The translations under genes and the position numbers were made by a program. Positions 8,079 through 16,740 of a stretch of 50,399 nucleotides of DNA are shown here, piece after piece. The number at the start of each line of letters is the position of its first letter. The stretch's first letter is position 1. The notes below the pieces were generated by a model. The model was not told the DNA's origin and did no database searches. It was given only the letters and a program-made list of their open reading frames with translations. The stretch lies in the NCBI GenBank assembly GCA_900756035.1, contig CAAEIR010000330.1, positions 1 to 50,399 of the forward strand, given 5' to 3'. The stretch is from an uncultured Anaerostipes sp. (lineage in GTDB: Bacteria; Bacillota; Clostridia; Lachnospirales; Lachnospiraceae).

Positions 8079-8366
8079 ATGATGAAATATGAATTAGCAT
8101 TAGTTTTAAGTGCAAAGATCGAAGACGAAGAGCGTGCAGCTATGGTTGAAAAAGTTCAGTCAATGATTACTACAGCAGGTGCTGCAATTACAAACGTCGA
8201 TGAATGGGGTAAGAAACAGTTAGCTTACGAAATTCAGAAGATGAAAGAAGGATACTACTATTTCATCCAGTTCGAAGGCGAAACTACAGTTCCAGCGGAA
8301 CTTGAAGAAAGACTTCGTATTGAGGAAACTGTATTACGTTTCTTATGCGTTAAACAGGATGCGTAA
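8079..8366 (+). CDS. rpsF: 30S ribosomal protein S6
   Basis: Small-subunit ribosomal protein that binds 16S rRNA as a heterodimer with S18. At 95 aa it has the standard S6 length. It shows the N-terminal YELALVLSAK strand, the central WGKKQLAYEIQKMKEGYYYFIQF segment (two pieces of the S6 signature) and the C-terminal EETVLRFLCVK. The start has AAAGGAGG eight bases upstream. It is the first gene of rpsF-ssb-rpsR, an arrangement conserved across Firmicutes that links S6 and S18 with single-strand DNA-binding protein. Confidence 0.98.
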   Translation: MMKYELALVLSAKIEDEERAAMVEKVQSMITTAGAAITNVDEWGKKQLAYEIQKMKEGYYYFIQFEGETTVPAELEERLRIEETVLRFLCVKQDA

Positions 8367-8386
8367 TTAACAGGAGGGATCCGAAT

Positions 8387-8833
8387 ATGAATAAAGTCGT
8401 ATTAATGGGCAGACTGACAAGAGATCCGGATGTGAGATATTCACAGGGGGACAGACCGATGGCAGTTGCCAGATATACGTTAGCAGTAAACAGAAGATTC
8501 AAAAGAGACGGCGATCAGGATGCAGATTTTATTAACTGTGTGGCATTCGGACGTGCAGGTGAGTTTGCAGAGAAGTATCTGAAACAGGGTACGAAGATTG
8601 TTGTTTCCGGAAGAATTCAGACAGGCAGCTATACAAACAAAGATGGAATAAGAGTCTACACAACAGATGTTGTGATTGAAGAGCAGGATTTTGCAGAGAG
8701 CAAAGCGGCAGCAGCCCAGAATCAGATGGGTATGAGTGCTCCTGCCCCAAGCGCACCGCAGCCAAGTGCGGCAGCCAGTGACGGATTCATGAATATTCCG
8801 GATGGTTTGGAAGAAGAACTGCCGTTTAGTTAA
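8387..8833 (+). CDS. ssb: Single-stranded DNA-binding protein
   Basis: Coats single-stranded DNA during replication, recombination and repair and recruits partners through its C-terminal tip. At 148 aa it carries the OB-fold signature (MNKVVLMGRLTRDPDVRYS, then FINCVAFGR and VVSGRIQTGSYTNKDG) over residues 1-105. A low-complexity Ala/Ser/Pro/Gln linker follows, and then an acidic tail ending EEELPFS. The usual tip ends in Pro-Phe, and here one extra Ser follows the Phe. It lies between rpsF and rpsR with short gaps and its own AGGAGG. Confidence 0.97.
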   Translation: MNKVVLMGRLTRDPDVRYSQGDRPMAVARYTLAVNRRFKRDGDQDADFINCVAFGRAGEFAEKYLKQGTKIVVSGRIQTGSYTNKDGIRVYTTDVVIEEQDFAESKAAAAQNQMGMSAPAPSAPQPSAAASDGFMNIPDGLEEELPFS

Positions 8834-8849
8834 ACAGGAGGTAGAAATC

Positions 8850-9104
8850 ATGGCTTATACAAAAGGCGATTCTCCAATGAGAAGAAGAGGCGGACGCAGA
8901 AGAAGAAAAGTATGTACATTTTGTACAGAAGCTGATGCTGTGATCGATTATAAAGATGTAGCAACATTAAAGAAATATGTATCTGAGAGAGGTAAAATTT
9001 TACCTAGACGTATTACTGGAACATGTGCAAAACATCAGAGAGCTGTCACAGGAGCTATTAAGAGAGCTAGACATTTAGCTTTAATGCCATATACAGCAGA
9101 ATAA
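8850..9104 (+). CDS. rpsR: 30S ribosomal protein S18
   Basis: Small-subunit ribosomal protein and partner of S6. The 84-aa product begins at ATG 8850, chosen because AGGAGG is eight bases upstream and the sequence from there matches the family start; an in-frame upstream start at 8802 overlaps ssb and is not credible. A strongly basic N-terminus (RRRGGRRRRK) is followed by a CTFC pair and a later TCAKH, giving a C-C-C-H set typical of the zinc-binding form of S18. Confidence 0.97.
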   Translation: MAYTKGDSPMRRRGGRRRRKVCTFCTEADAVIDYKDVATLKKYVSERGKILPRRITGTCAKHQRAVTGAIKRARHLALMPYTAE

Positions 9105-9116
9105 GAAGAATAAGAA

Positions 9117-9157
9117 GAGCCGATAAACTCTGAGTGTCAGAGAGTATTGGCTCTTTT
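9117..9157 (+). terminator. Terminator after rpsR
   Basis: Imperfect hairpin: GAGCC (9117-9121) pairs with GGCTC (9149-9153), with further A-T pairs and an inner ACTCT/AGAGT pairing. It is followed by TTTT. Confidence 0.7.
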
Positions 9158-9161
9158 GTTG

Positions 9162-9190
9162 TGTACAAATCATTTCAAGAGAGGTATAAT
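9162..9190 (+). promoter_or_regulatory. Promoter for gdpP-rplI-dnaB
   Basis: A perfect TATAAT (9185-9190) has a weak -35 (TGTACA, 9162-9167) 17 bases upstream. The gdpP start is 45 bases downstream. Confidence 0.5.
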
Positions 9191-9234
9191 AGAAGATATT
9201 TAAGATCTGATAATAATTGAATCAGGAGTAAAAC

Positions 9235-11301
9235 ATGGACATTACAAAAAAAACAAAGATTGAACAGTATCTCCAGGGGCCTCTAAAGGCGATGATTTTG
9301 CTGGTACCAGTGGACATTTTATTTTTGTGGATAGATATCCGCTGTGGCTTGATTTTGGGATTGGTTTTAATTGTGTATCTTTTGCTTCAGTTTTTCCTCT
9401 ATTCAAGTAGTAGAAAAGAGATCGTAAAGGAGTGCATGAATTTTGTTTTTGAGCAGGGGCAGGTGCAGAATTATCTGATTCATGAGTTGCCGGTACCCTA
9501 TGCACTGCTGGATGGTGACGGAATGATTATCTGGTCAAATGTGGCATTTCAAAAGATTGCCGGTGACAACAGAGGGAAGAGCTTACAGCAGATCTTTCCT
9601 AATTTGAATCGGAATTTGCTTCCATCTGATGTGAATCATACGATTTCCCATATTGAATATGAAAAGAAAGACAAAGACGAGAAGAAACAGAAGCTTTTTT
9701 ATAAAGTAGAACTGAACCGGATTCGAGTAGAAGATTTTTCGGGAGAGCAGGACGATATCTGTTCTCAACAGATGCTAAGAGATAATTGTCTGATTGCGGC
9801 ATATTTCTTTGATCAGACGCTATTGAAGAAGTATATGGAACAGAACGAGAACCAGAGAATGGTGATTGGTCTGATCTATATTGACAATTATGATGAGATT
9901 CTGGATGATATTGACGAAGTAAAGCGTTCTATGCTGATTGCAGTGGCAGACCGTAAGATTAATAAGTTTGTTCAGAATGTATCCGGAATTGTAAAGCGGA
10001 CGGAGAGAGATAAATATTTTGTCGTTTTTGAACAGAAGTATCTGGATAAGATGAAAGCAAATAAGTTTTCGATTCTGGACGAAATAAAAACGATTAATCT
10101 CGGAAATTCTATGCATATTACGCTGAGTATCAGTCTTGGAATTAATGGAAATACCTATCAGGAGAACTATGAGTCCGCCTGTACCGGCATGGATCTTGCC
10201 TTAGGAAGAGGCGGTGACCAGGTGGTGATCAAAGACGGAGAGGACATTTCCTATTATGGCGGGAATTGTGAAGTCATGGAAAGGACTACCAGAGTAAAGG
10301 CAAGAGTGAAAGCACATGCATTAAAAGAGCTGTTAGAATCCAAGGAAAATGTTGTGATTATGGCACATAAGATTCCGGATCCTGATGCCATGGGAGCTGC
10401 GATTGGTCTGTATCGTCTTGGACTTTCTCTCGGACGTAAGGCACATATCGTTATGAATGAGATGACAATTTCGGTACGCTCCATGCTGGAAGAACTGTTG
10501 GAGAGCGGAAACTATGACAAGGATATGTTTATCAACAATGAGAAAGCCATTGAGATTACAGATGATAATACATTATTGATTGTGGTAGATGTCAATCATG
10601 CAAGTTATACAGAATGTGAAAAATTATTGAGTCAGACGAGAACAACGGTTATTCTTGATCATCATAGGAAGAATAAAAACATGATTAAGAATCCGGTGCT
10701 TTCTTATGTAGAACCATATGCGTCCTCAACCTGTGAGATGGTTGCAGAGATTTTACAGTATGTGGAGTCAAAGCCAAAGCTTGAACCGATGGAGGCTAAC
10801 GCCATGTATTATGGTATGCTGGTGGATACGGATAATTTTGTGAATAAGACAGGTGTCAGAACTTTTGAGGCGGCAGCTTATCTCAAACGGAGTGGAGCAG
10901 ACCTTGTCAAAGTCCGAAAAATGTCCAGAGAGACAATGGATACTTACCGTATTCGTGCCAAAGCAATCAGTGAAGCAGAGATTTTGTACGGTGAATTTGC
11001 CATTGCAACGCTGGTGGGAATTGGTGTGGACAGCCCTACTGTAATTGGTGCACAGGTAGCTAATGAATTGTTGGACATCAAAGGAATTCGGGCATCTTTT
11101 GTTCTGACGGGAGTCAGAGAAAGGGTTTATATCAGTGCCAGATCTATTGACGAGATCAATGTCCAGAAGATTATGGAGGAATTTGGCGGCGGCGGACACC
11201 TGACAGTAGCCGGTGCCCAGCTGGTGGATGTTTCCTTAGATGAGGCAAAGATGATTATTCGGGAAACTTTACGGATTTTAAAAGGAAAAGGAGAAATATA
11301 A
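9235..11301 (+). CDS. gdpP: Cyclic-di-AMP phosphodiesterase GdpP
   Basis: Membrane-bound DHH-DHHA1 phosphodiesterase that degrades c-di-AMP to pApA, so it controls potassium and cell-wall homeostasis. At 688 aa it has the family size. Two N-terminal membrane segments (~15-33 and ~37-62) are followed by a PAS-like domain (~80-140), a degenerate GGDEF domain (~170-345) that lacks a GGDEF motif, and the DHH domain. The DHH domain shows HKIPDPDAMG (~379-388), VDVNH (~450) and DHHRKN (~475). DHHA1 ends with GGGGH (~649). The metal-binding Asp and His residues are intact. The order gdpP-rplI-dnaB is the same as in Bacillus. Confidence 0.97.
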   Translation: MDITKKTKIEQYLQGPLKAMILLVPVDILFLWIDIRCGLILGLVLIVYLLLQFFLYSSSRKEIVKECMNFVFEQGQVQNYLIHELPVPYALLDGDGMIIWSNVAFQKIAGDNRGKSLQQIFPNLNRNLLPSDVNHTISHIEYEKKDKDEKKQKLFYKVELNRIRVEDFSGEQDDICSQQMLRDNCLIAAYFFDQTLLKKYMEQNENQRMVIGLIYIDNYDEILDDIDEVKRSMLIAVADRKINKFVQNVSGIVKRTERDKYFVVFEQKYLDKMKANKFSILDEIKTINLGNSMHITLSISLGINGNTYQENYESACTGMDLALGRGGDQVVIKDGEDISYYGGNCEVMERTTRVKARVKAHALKELLESKENVVIMAHKIPDPDAMGAAIGLYRLGLSLGRKAHIVMNEMTISVRSMLEELLESGNYDKDMFINNEKAIEITDDNTLLIVVDVNHASYTECEKLLSQTRTTVILDHHRKNKNMIKNPVLSYVEPYASSTCEMVAEILQYVESKPKLEPMEANAMYYGMLVDTDNFVNKTGVRTFEAAAYLKRSGADLVKVRKMSRETMDTYRIRAKAISEAEILYGEFAIATLVGIGVDSPTVIGAQVANELLDIKGIRASFVLTGVRERVYISARSIDEINVQKIMEEFGGGGHLTVAGAQLVDVSLDEAKMIIRETLRILKGKGEI

Positions 11302-11304
11302 ACG

Positions 11305-11748
11305 ATGAAAGTTATTTTGTTAGAAGATGTAAAATCAGTGGGAAAAAAAGATGAAGTTGTGGAAGTAAATAATGGATATGCGAGAAATGTTTTATTTCGC
11401 AAAGGACTGGGAGTTGAGGCAACTAAAAAATCTTTAAATGATTTAAAACTGAAAAAGGCCAATAATGATAAACTTGCAGCGGAGGCATTAGAGGCAGCAA
11501 AAGTCCTGGCGAAAGAAATCGAAGAAAAGCAGATTGTTCTGAAAATGAAAGTTGGAGAAGGCGGAAGAACCTTTGGTTCAATTTCCACAAAAGAAATCTC
11601 CGCAGAGGCGAAAAAACAGCTGGGATTTGATCTGGACAAGAAGAAAATGCACTGTGAACCAATTAAGAACCTTGGATTCCATGATGTTGCAGTGAAAGTC
11701 CATCCTAAAGTAACAGCAACATTAAGAGTGAAGGTTGAGGAGGCTTAA
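11305..11748 (+). CDS. rplI: 50S ribosomal protein L9
   Basis: Large-subunit protein that binds 23S rRNA near the L1 stalk. At 147 aa it has the normal length. The N-terminal domain shows MKVILLEDVKSVGKKDEVVEV and NGYARNVLFRKGLG. A Lys/Ala-rich connecting helix (~40-80) and a C-terminal domain with GRTFGSISTKEI and PIKNLGFHDVAVKVH follow. It lies three bases after gdpP and 11 bases before dnaB, so the three form one transcription unit. Confidence 0.98.
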   Translation: MKVILLEDVKSVGKKDEVVEVNNGYARNVLFRKGLGVEATKKSLNDLKLKKANNDKLAAEALEAAKVLAKEIEEKQIVLKMKVGEGGRTFGSISTKEISAEAKKQLGFDLDKKKMHCEPIKNLGFHDVAVKVHPKVTATLRVKVEEA

Positions 11749-11759
11749 GAGAACAATTT

Positions 11760-13100
11760 ATGGATGAGGCATTTGTAAAGAAAATACAGCCCAACAGTCC
11801 GGAGGCGGAGCAGTCAGTTATTGGTGCAATGATTATGGACAGGGATGCCATTGCGGATGTCATCGATATTGTCGGATCAGAAGATTTTTATCAAAAGCAG
11901 AATGGTATTTTGTTTGAGACCATGTCTGAGCTTTACCGGGAAGGAAAACCGGTAGATTTGATTACTCTTCAGAATAAACTGAAAAAAAAGGATGTGCCGG
12001 AATCTATGAAGAGTCTCGAATTTATTCGAGATCTTTTGGAGACGGTTCCTACATCTGCCAATGCAAAACAATACGCAACCATTGTCCGGGAAAAGGCAAC
12101 TCTGCGGAAGTTGATCAAGGTTAGTGAGGAGATTACAACGGAGTGTTATCTTGGAAAAGATGATGTATCAGAGATTTTGGATCATACAGAAAAGAATGTA
12201 TTTGGACTCCTACAACAGGCAAGTGGCAGAGAGGAATTTGTACCGATTGATAAAGTTGTTTTGAATACATTGGATGCGATCGAGGAGGCAGCAAGTTCGG
12301 CAGGAAGGGTTACCGGAATTTCCACAGGTTTTACTGATTTGGATTATAAATTATCTGGGCTTCACCCGTCAGAGCTCATTATCGTTGCGGCGCGGCCGGC
12401 TATGGGAAAAACAGCGTTTGTTTTGAATATCGCCCAGCGAGCGGCGGTGCGGGATCATGTGCCGACAGCCATTTTCAGTCTGGAGATGTCCAAGGAACAG
12501 TTGGTTACACGTATGATGGCGATGGAGTCTATGGTAGACTCTCAGTCCATTCGTACCGGTGATCTTCAGGAAACAGACTGGGAGAAAATTATGGAAAGTG
12601 CCGGAACCATTGGGCGGTCACCGCTGATTATTGATGATACGCCGGGTATTACCATTGCGGAATTGCGTTCAAAATGCAGAAGATACAAACAGATTCATGG
12701 GTTAAATCTGATTATTATTGACTATTTGCAGCTGATGTCCGGTGGAAAACGTTCTGAATCGAGACAGCAGGAGATTTCGGAAATTTCAAGATCCTTAAAG
12801 GCTCTTGCCAGAGAGATGGATGCTCCGGTAATTGCCTTGTCGCAGCTTAGCCGAAGGGTAGAAGAGCGAAAACCGGCAAAACCGATGCTCTCCGATCTGC
12901 GTGAATCCGGCTCAATCGAGCAGGATGCCGATGTTGTAATGTTTATTTATCGTGATGAATATTATAATGAAGATTCAGAGAAAAAAGGAATTGCCGAGAT
13001 TATTGTTGACAAGCAGAGAAATGGATCTACGGGAACCGTAGAGCTTGTATGGTTGGGACAGTATACAAAATTTGGGAACAAAGAGAGAGCACCGCATTGA
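11760..13100 (+). CDS. dnaB: Replicative DNA helicase DnaB
   Basis: Hexameric 5'-3' helicase of the replication fork (called DnaC in Bacillus), and the cargo of the DnaI/DnaD loader encoded at 3.3-5.4 kb. At 446 aa it is full length. The N-terminal DnaB domain begins PNSPEAEQSVIGAMIMD. The RecA-like domain has Walker A ARPAMGKTAF (~211-220), the FSLEMSKEQL segment, Walker B LIIIDYLQLMSG (~320-331) and a C-terminal DLRESGSIEQDAD. No intein is visible. The stop codon lies inside the loop of the terminator hairpin. Confidence 0.98.
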   Translation: MDEAFVKKIQPNSPEAEQSVIGAMIMDRDAIADVIDIVGSEDFYQKQNGILFETMSELYREGKPVDLITLQNKLKKKDVPESMKSLEFIRDLLETVPTSANAKQYATIVREKATLRKLIKVSEEITTECYLGKDDVSEILDHTEKNVFGLLQQASGREEFVPIDKVVLNTLDAIEEAASSAGRVTGISTGFTDLDYKLSGLHPSELIIVAARPAMGKTAFVLNIAQRAAVRDHVPTAIFSLEMSKEQLVTRMMAMESMVDSQSIRTGDLQETDWEKIMESAGTIGRSPLIIDDTPGITIAELRSKCRRYKQIHGLNLIIIDYLQLMSGGKRSESRQQEISEISRSLKALAREMDAPVIALSQLSRRVEERKPAKPMLSDLRESGSIEQDADVVMFIYRDEYYNEDSEKKGIAEIIVDKQRNGSTGTVELVWLGQYTKFGNKERAPH

Positions 13101-13114
13101 TTGTGGTGCTTTTA
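13088..13114 (+). terminator. Terminator overlapping the dnaB stop codon
   Basis: A 9-bp stem (AGCACCGCA with TGTGGTGCT, one wobble; 13088-13096 and 13102-13110) has loop TTGAT and is followed by TTTAT. The dnaB TGA is in the loop, so a stopped ribosome could disturb the fold. Confidence 0.65.
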
Positions 13115-13165
13115 TCATTATCAAGTATGTCGGGGCATACTTAATAATTGTAGGAGGGGGATTTT

Positions 13166-13876
13166 ATGTTATCATTTCTGTTTCCTCCTGTTTGCCCATT
13201 GTGTGGAAAAACACTTTTGGACAAAGGGGAGCGTACCTGTAAGATATGTGAAAAGAAGATACAGTTTTTAAAAGGACCAACGTGTTATTCCTGTGGAAAA
13301 CCGATTTTTGACGAGACTGAGGAATATTGTGAGGACTGCCGAAGACATCCCAAAAACTTTGAGAGGGGAATAGGGTTGTGTGTTTACCGGGAGCCGGTAA
13401 CCCGGTCTCTTTGGGCAATCAAATATCAAAATAAAAGAACCTTTGCAAGATATTATATAGAAGAAATTCGAAAAAGAAAGAGTAAACAGTTAAAAGAGTT
13501 AGGGGCAGATCTTATTATTCCGGTACCGATTCATGCTAAGAAAAGGAAAAGAAGAGGGTTTAATCAGGCAGAAATCTTTGCCGACGGCATTGCGGAGATC
13601 ATCGGGCGGAAGGTAGAACCGAATCTGGTTCAAAGAGTACATGAGACAAAACCACAGAAACAATTAAATCCAAAACAGCGCAGACAAAATCTCGAACATG
13701 CATTTCGTGGAAATCGAGAACTTTATCAGAAGTTAAAATGTCCGAAGAAAGTTCTGGTAGTTGATGATATTTACACTACCGGAGCTACATCATGGGCGGT
13801 CACAAAAGCCCTAAAGGATCTTGGGGTAAGGGAAGTGTATATTTTCTGTGTTGCTATCGGACAGGGATTTTCCTGA
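13166..13876 (+). CDS. comFC: ComF family protein (amidophosphoribosyltransferase-like)
   Basis: ComFC-type cytoplasmic protein linked to DNA uptake and recombination in competent bacteria. The N-terminus has three CxxC pairs (CPLCGK, CKIC, CYSCGK) plus CEDC, a zinc-binding module. The C-terminal phosphoribosyltransferase fold has VLVVDDIYTTGATS (near residue 195), the PRPP-binding loop, preceded by the family segment KKRKRRGFNQAE. At 236 aa it has the normal length. The start has AGGAGG nine bases upstream. No comFA or other competence genes are adjacent, so a role in competence is family inference only. Confidence 0.9.
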   Translation: MLSFLFPPVCPLCGKTLLDKGERTCKICEKKIQFLKGPTCYSCGKPIFDETEEYCEDCRRHPKNFERGIGLCVYREPVTRSLWAIKYQNKRTFARYYIEEIRKRKSKQLKELGADLIIPVPIHAKKRKRRGFNQAEIFADGIAEIIGRKVEPNLVQRVHETKPQKQLNPKQRRQNLEHAFRGNRELYQKLKCPKKVLVVDDIYTTGATSWAVTKALKDLGVREVYIFCVAIGQGFS

Positions 13877-13908
13877 AATTTATTCCATAGAAATTTCTAC
13901 TATCATTT

Positions 13909-13916
13909 GTTATAAT
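13909..13916 (+). promoter_or_regulatory. Extended -10 promoter before mutY
   Basis: TGT followed by TATAAT (13911-13916) forms an extended -10 element, 53 bases before the mutY start. No clear -35 box is seen. Confidence 0.45.
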
Positions 13917-13968
13917 GAGGTTTAACTGTGTCGAAGAAGTATTCCACAAATTTTAGAAGGGAACTAAG

Positions 13969-15009
13969 ATGGAAAAACGATATGATTTAAGCGGAGCATT
14001 GCTCAACTGGTATGATTATAATAAGAGACTTTTGCCCTGGAGAGAAAATAAAGATCCATATCGGATTTGGATTTCGGAGATTATGCTGCAGCAGACACGG
14101 GTAGAGGCAGTAAAGCCGTATTTTGATCGTTTTATGCAGGAACTTCCGACCGTTGCCGATCTTGCGGCAGTGGAAGATGATCGGCTTATGAAATTATGGG
14201 AAGGACTTGGCTATTACAATCGCGCAAGAAATCTAAAGACGGCGGCACAGACAATTATGGAAGAATATGATGGGAAATTGCCGGCGGATTATGAGAAACT
14301 GTTATCTCTTAAAGGAATTGGCATGTATACGGCAGGCGCCATCGGTTCGATTGCCTTTGAACTGCAAGTTCCGGCGGTAGATGGCAATGTGCTTCGGGTT
14401 CTCTCGCGGTTATGGGGAGATTATTCCGATATTTTAAAGGATAAGACAAAAAAAGAGATGGGAAAGAGGATTCTTGATTTTATGCCGGAGGATCGGCCAG
14501 GAGATTTTAATCAGGCGCTGATTGAACTTGGAGCAATGGTGTGTGTACCAAATGGAAAACCTAATTGTGAACAATGCCCCTGGGATACTGTCTGCAGAGC
14601 CTACAAAGAGAATCTGATTGAACAACTTCCGGTAAAGGCACAGAAGAAGCCGAGAAAGATCCAGAATAAGACCGTATTTCTGTTGGAGACCCGAGATCGG
14701 ATTGCAATAAGAAAGAGAGCAGAGAAAGGTCTTTTGGCAGGATTATGGGAATTTCCAAATCTGGATGGGAGAATGGATGCAGAAGACATTAGAAAACAGA
14801 TGGAAGATTGGGGGATTCAAAATGGCGAATATGAACAGGCAGGAAAGGGAAAACATATTTTCAGTCATGTAGAGTGGCATATGGAAGGTGTTAAAATTTT
14901 GCTGCCGGAACCGGTGAAACTGGAAGATTTTTTGTGGGTAGAAAAAAAAGAGCTGGAAACCGTCTATGCATTGCCTTCTGCATTTGAAATATTTCGCAAT
15001 ATATTGTAA
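13969..15009 (+). CDS. mutY: A/G-specific adenine DNA glycosylase
   Basis: Base-excision repair enzyme that removes adenine mispaired with 8-oxoguanine. At 346 aa it is complete. The N-terminal segment LPWRENKDPYRIWISEIMLQ carries the catalytic Glu. The helix-hairpin-helix LKGIGMYTAGAIGS lies near 112-125, followed by the catalytic Asp in VDGNVLR. The Fe-S ligands are four Cys (~192-211) spaced C-x7-C-x2-C-x5-C; the first gap is one residue longer than in the E. coli enzyme. The C-terminal third is the NUDIX-like domain that recognises 8-oxoG. Confidence 0.96.
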   Translation: MEKRYDLSGALLNWYDYNKRLLPWRENKDPYRIWISEIMLQQTRVEAVKPYFDRFMQELPTVADLAAVEDDRLMKLWEGLGYYNRARNLKTAAQTIMEEYDGKLPADYEKLLSLKGIGMYTAGAIGSIAFELQVPAVDGNVLRVLSRLWGDYSDILKDKTKKEMGKRILDFMPEDRPGDFNQALIELGAMVCVPNGKPNCEQCPWDTVCRAYKENLIEQLPVKAQKKPRKIQNKTVFLLETRDRIAIRKRAEKGLLAGLWEFPNLDGRMDAEDIRKQMEDWGIQNGEYEQAGKGKHIFSHVEWHMEGVKILLPEPVKLEDFLWVEKKELETVYALPSAFEIFRNIL

Positions 15010-15081
15010 AATACATGATATGTATAGGAACTATGAATAAACCTTGAGCAAAATCATGGAACGAAAAAGAAGGAGAACATT

Positions 15082-15912
15082 ATGAGGTTGAAAAAAGTAT
15101 TAGCAGTTGTGCTTTCAGCCACTGTCTGTTTCGGGCTGTTGACCGGATGCGGTGGAGGAAAAGATGAAAGCAGCGAAGACTCCAAGAAGATTGTGGTTGG
15201 CGCAAGTCCTTCTCCGCATGCAGACATTTTAAAGGCTGCACAGAAAGAGTTAAAGAAGGAAGGCTATACGCTGGAGATTAAAGAGTATTCTGATTATGTA
15301 CAGCCAAATACAGCATTAGATGCGGGGGATTTGGATGCGAACTACTTCCAGCACAAGCCGTACATGGACAATTTTAATGAAGAAAAGGGAACAAGCCTTG
15401 TAGCAGCGGCAACGATTCATTATGAGCCGTTTGGTATTTTCCCGGGAAAAACAAAGAAGATTAAGGATTTGAAAAAGGGTGCCGTAATTGCAGTGCCAAA
15501 TGATACGACAAATGAAGCAAGAGCCCTTTTACTGCTGGAGACAGAAGGACTGATCGAGTTAAAAGAAGATGCAGGTCTTACTGCCACCAAGAAAGATATT
15601 GTAAAGAATCCAAAGAATCTTGAGATTAAAGAGATCGAGGCAGCACAGATTCCGAGATCATTAGAGGATGTGGATCTTGCGGTTATTAATGGAAACTATG
15701 CACTGGAAGCGGGGCTGAAAGTCAGCAAAGATGCTTTGGCGATCGAAGATACAGATTCTGTGGGAGCGAAAAACTATGGAAATATTCTTGCTGTCCGTGA
15801 CGGTGATCAGAAAAAGGATTCTATTAAAGCATTGATCAAAGTATTAAAGAGTGAGACAGTAAAGAAATATATCGAAGAGAAATATGACGGTGCAGTTGTA
15901 CCATTATTTTAA
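15082..15912 (+). CDS. metQ: MetQ/NlpA-family substrate-binding lipoprotein
   Basis: Lipid-anchored extracellular binding protein of the methionine-uptake (MetQ/NlpA) family. The signal peptide ends in a lipobox LLTGC (Cys23 is the predicted lipid attachment site). Family hallmarks include SPHADILKAAQ, YVQPNTALDAGDLDANYFQH, and the C-terminal LAVINGNYALEAGL. The partner ATPase MetN and permease MetI are not in the window. Instead it is followed 20 bases later by a polar amino-acid ABC system of a different family. No SAM riboswitch or T-box fits in the 72-base upstream gap. Methionine as ligand is family inference. Confidence 0.88.
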   Translation: MRLKKVLAVVLSATVCFGLLTGCGGGKDESSEDSKKIVVGASPSPHADILKAAQKELKKEGYTLEIKEYSDYVQPNTALDAGDLDANYFQHKPYMDNFNEEKGTSLVAAATIHYEPFGIFPGKTKKIKDLKKGAVIAVPNDTTNEARALLLLETEGLIELKEDAGLTATKKDIVKNPKNLEIKEIEAAQIPRSLEDVDLAVINGNYALEAGLKVSKDALAIEDTDSVGAKNYGNILAVRDGDQKKDSIKALIKVLKSETVKKYIEEKYDGAVVPLF

Positions 15913-15932
15913 AAAAGAGGAGAAAAAAGGTT

Positions 15933-16712
15933 ATGAAAAAATTATTAGCAGTTGCATTAACAGGAATTTTAGCAGTTTCCATGCTGGTTACAGGATGTGG
16001 AAAGAAAGAAGAATCAGGAATTCCTGAGACATTAAAAGTGGGAACCAATGCAGAATTCCCTCCATTTGAGTATGTGGACAGCAACAAAGAGATTGACGGA
16101 TTCGATATTGCAATGATGAAAGAAATTGCAAAACGTATGGACGTAAAGATTGAGATTGAAAACATGGAATTCAAATCTCTGATCGGAGCAATGGAGTCTA
16201 AGACAATCAATGCGGTTGCAGCAGGTATGACAAAGACAAGTGATAGAAAAAAAGCAGTTGATTTTTCTGACAGTTATTATACAACCAGCCAGGTTATGAT
16301 TTTGAAGAAAGATAACAATGATATCAAAAAAGTAAAAGACCTGAAAGGAAAGAAAGTCGGAGTTCAGGAAGGTACTACAGGAGATCAGCTTTCATCAGGA
16401 GAAGACTTCGGTGAGAAAGAAGAACCGGTTGTAACAGGAGTTGAAGTGAAACGTTTTCCAAAGGGTGTAAACGCAGTTATGGATCTTAAGAACGGTGGAG
16501 TTGACGCCGTTGTTATTGACGAGAAGACAGCACAGGAATTTGTAAAGAACAACAAGGGATTAAAGATCGTCAGAGATAAGGCAGCAGAAGAATACTACTG
16601 CATTGCACTTCCAAAAGGAAATGATGAACTTGTGAAAGAGATCAACAAACAGTTGGCAGCTATGAAAAAAGACGGTACACTGGATAAACTGAAAGCAAAA
16701 TATATCGACTAG
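15933..16712 (+). CDS. Polar amino-acid ABC transporter, substrate-binding lipoprotein
   Basis: Extracellular solute-binding protein of family 3 (SBP_bac_3), which feeds amino acids to the downstream permease. At 259 aa it has a signal peptide with lipobox LVTGC. The mature domain shows the family signature GTNAEFPPFEYVD...IDGFDIAMMKEIAKRM, the VAAGMTKTSDRKKAVDFSDSYY segment, and the hinge region KGKKVGVQEGTTGDQ. The ligand cannot be assigned from sequence. A cystine, glutamine or basic amino acid would all fit the family. Confidence 0.9.
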   Translation: MKKLLAVALTGILAVSMLVTGCGKKEESGIPETLKVGTNAEFPPFEYVDSNKEIDGFDIAMMKEIAKRMDVKIEIENMEFKSLIGAMESKTINAVAAGMTKTSDRKKAVDFSDSYYTTSQVMILKKDNNDIKKVKDLKGKKVGVQEGTTGDQLSSGEDFGEKEEPVVTGVEVKRFPKGVNAVMDLKNGGVDAVVIDEKTAQEFVKNNKGLKIVRDKAAEEYYCIALPKGNDELVKEINKQLAAMKKDGTLDKLKAKYID

Positions 16713-16740
16713 AGATACAGAAGGAAAGGTAAGATAAATT

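Noticed and set aside
10768..11199. 143-codon minus-strand frame inside gdpP
   Set aside because: Fully antisense to the conserved DHH/DHHA1 domain with no family features.
15010..15081. SAM riboswitch or T-box upstream of the MetQ-type gene
   Set aside because: The gap is only 72 bases and lacks any of the conserved stems; methionine control by such an element is not supported.
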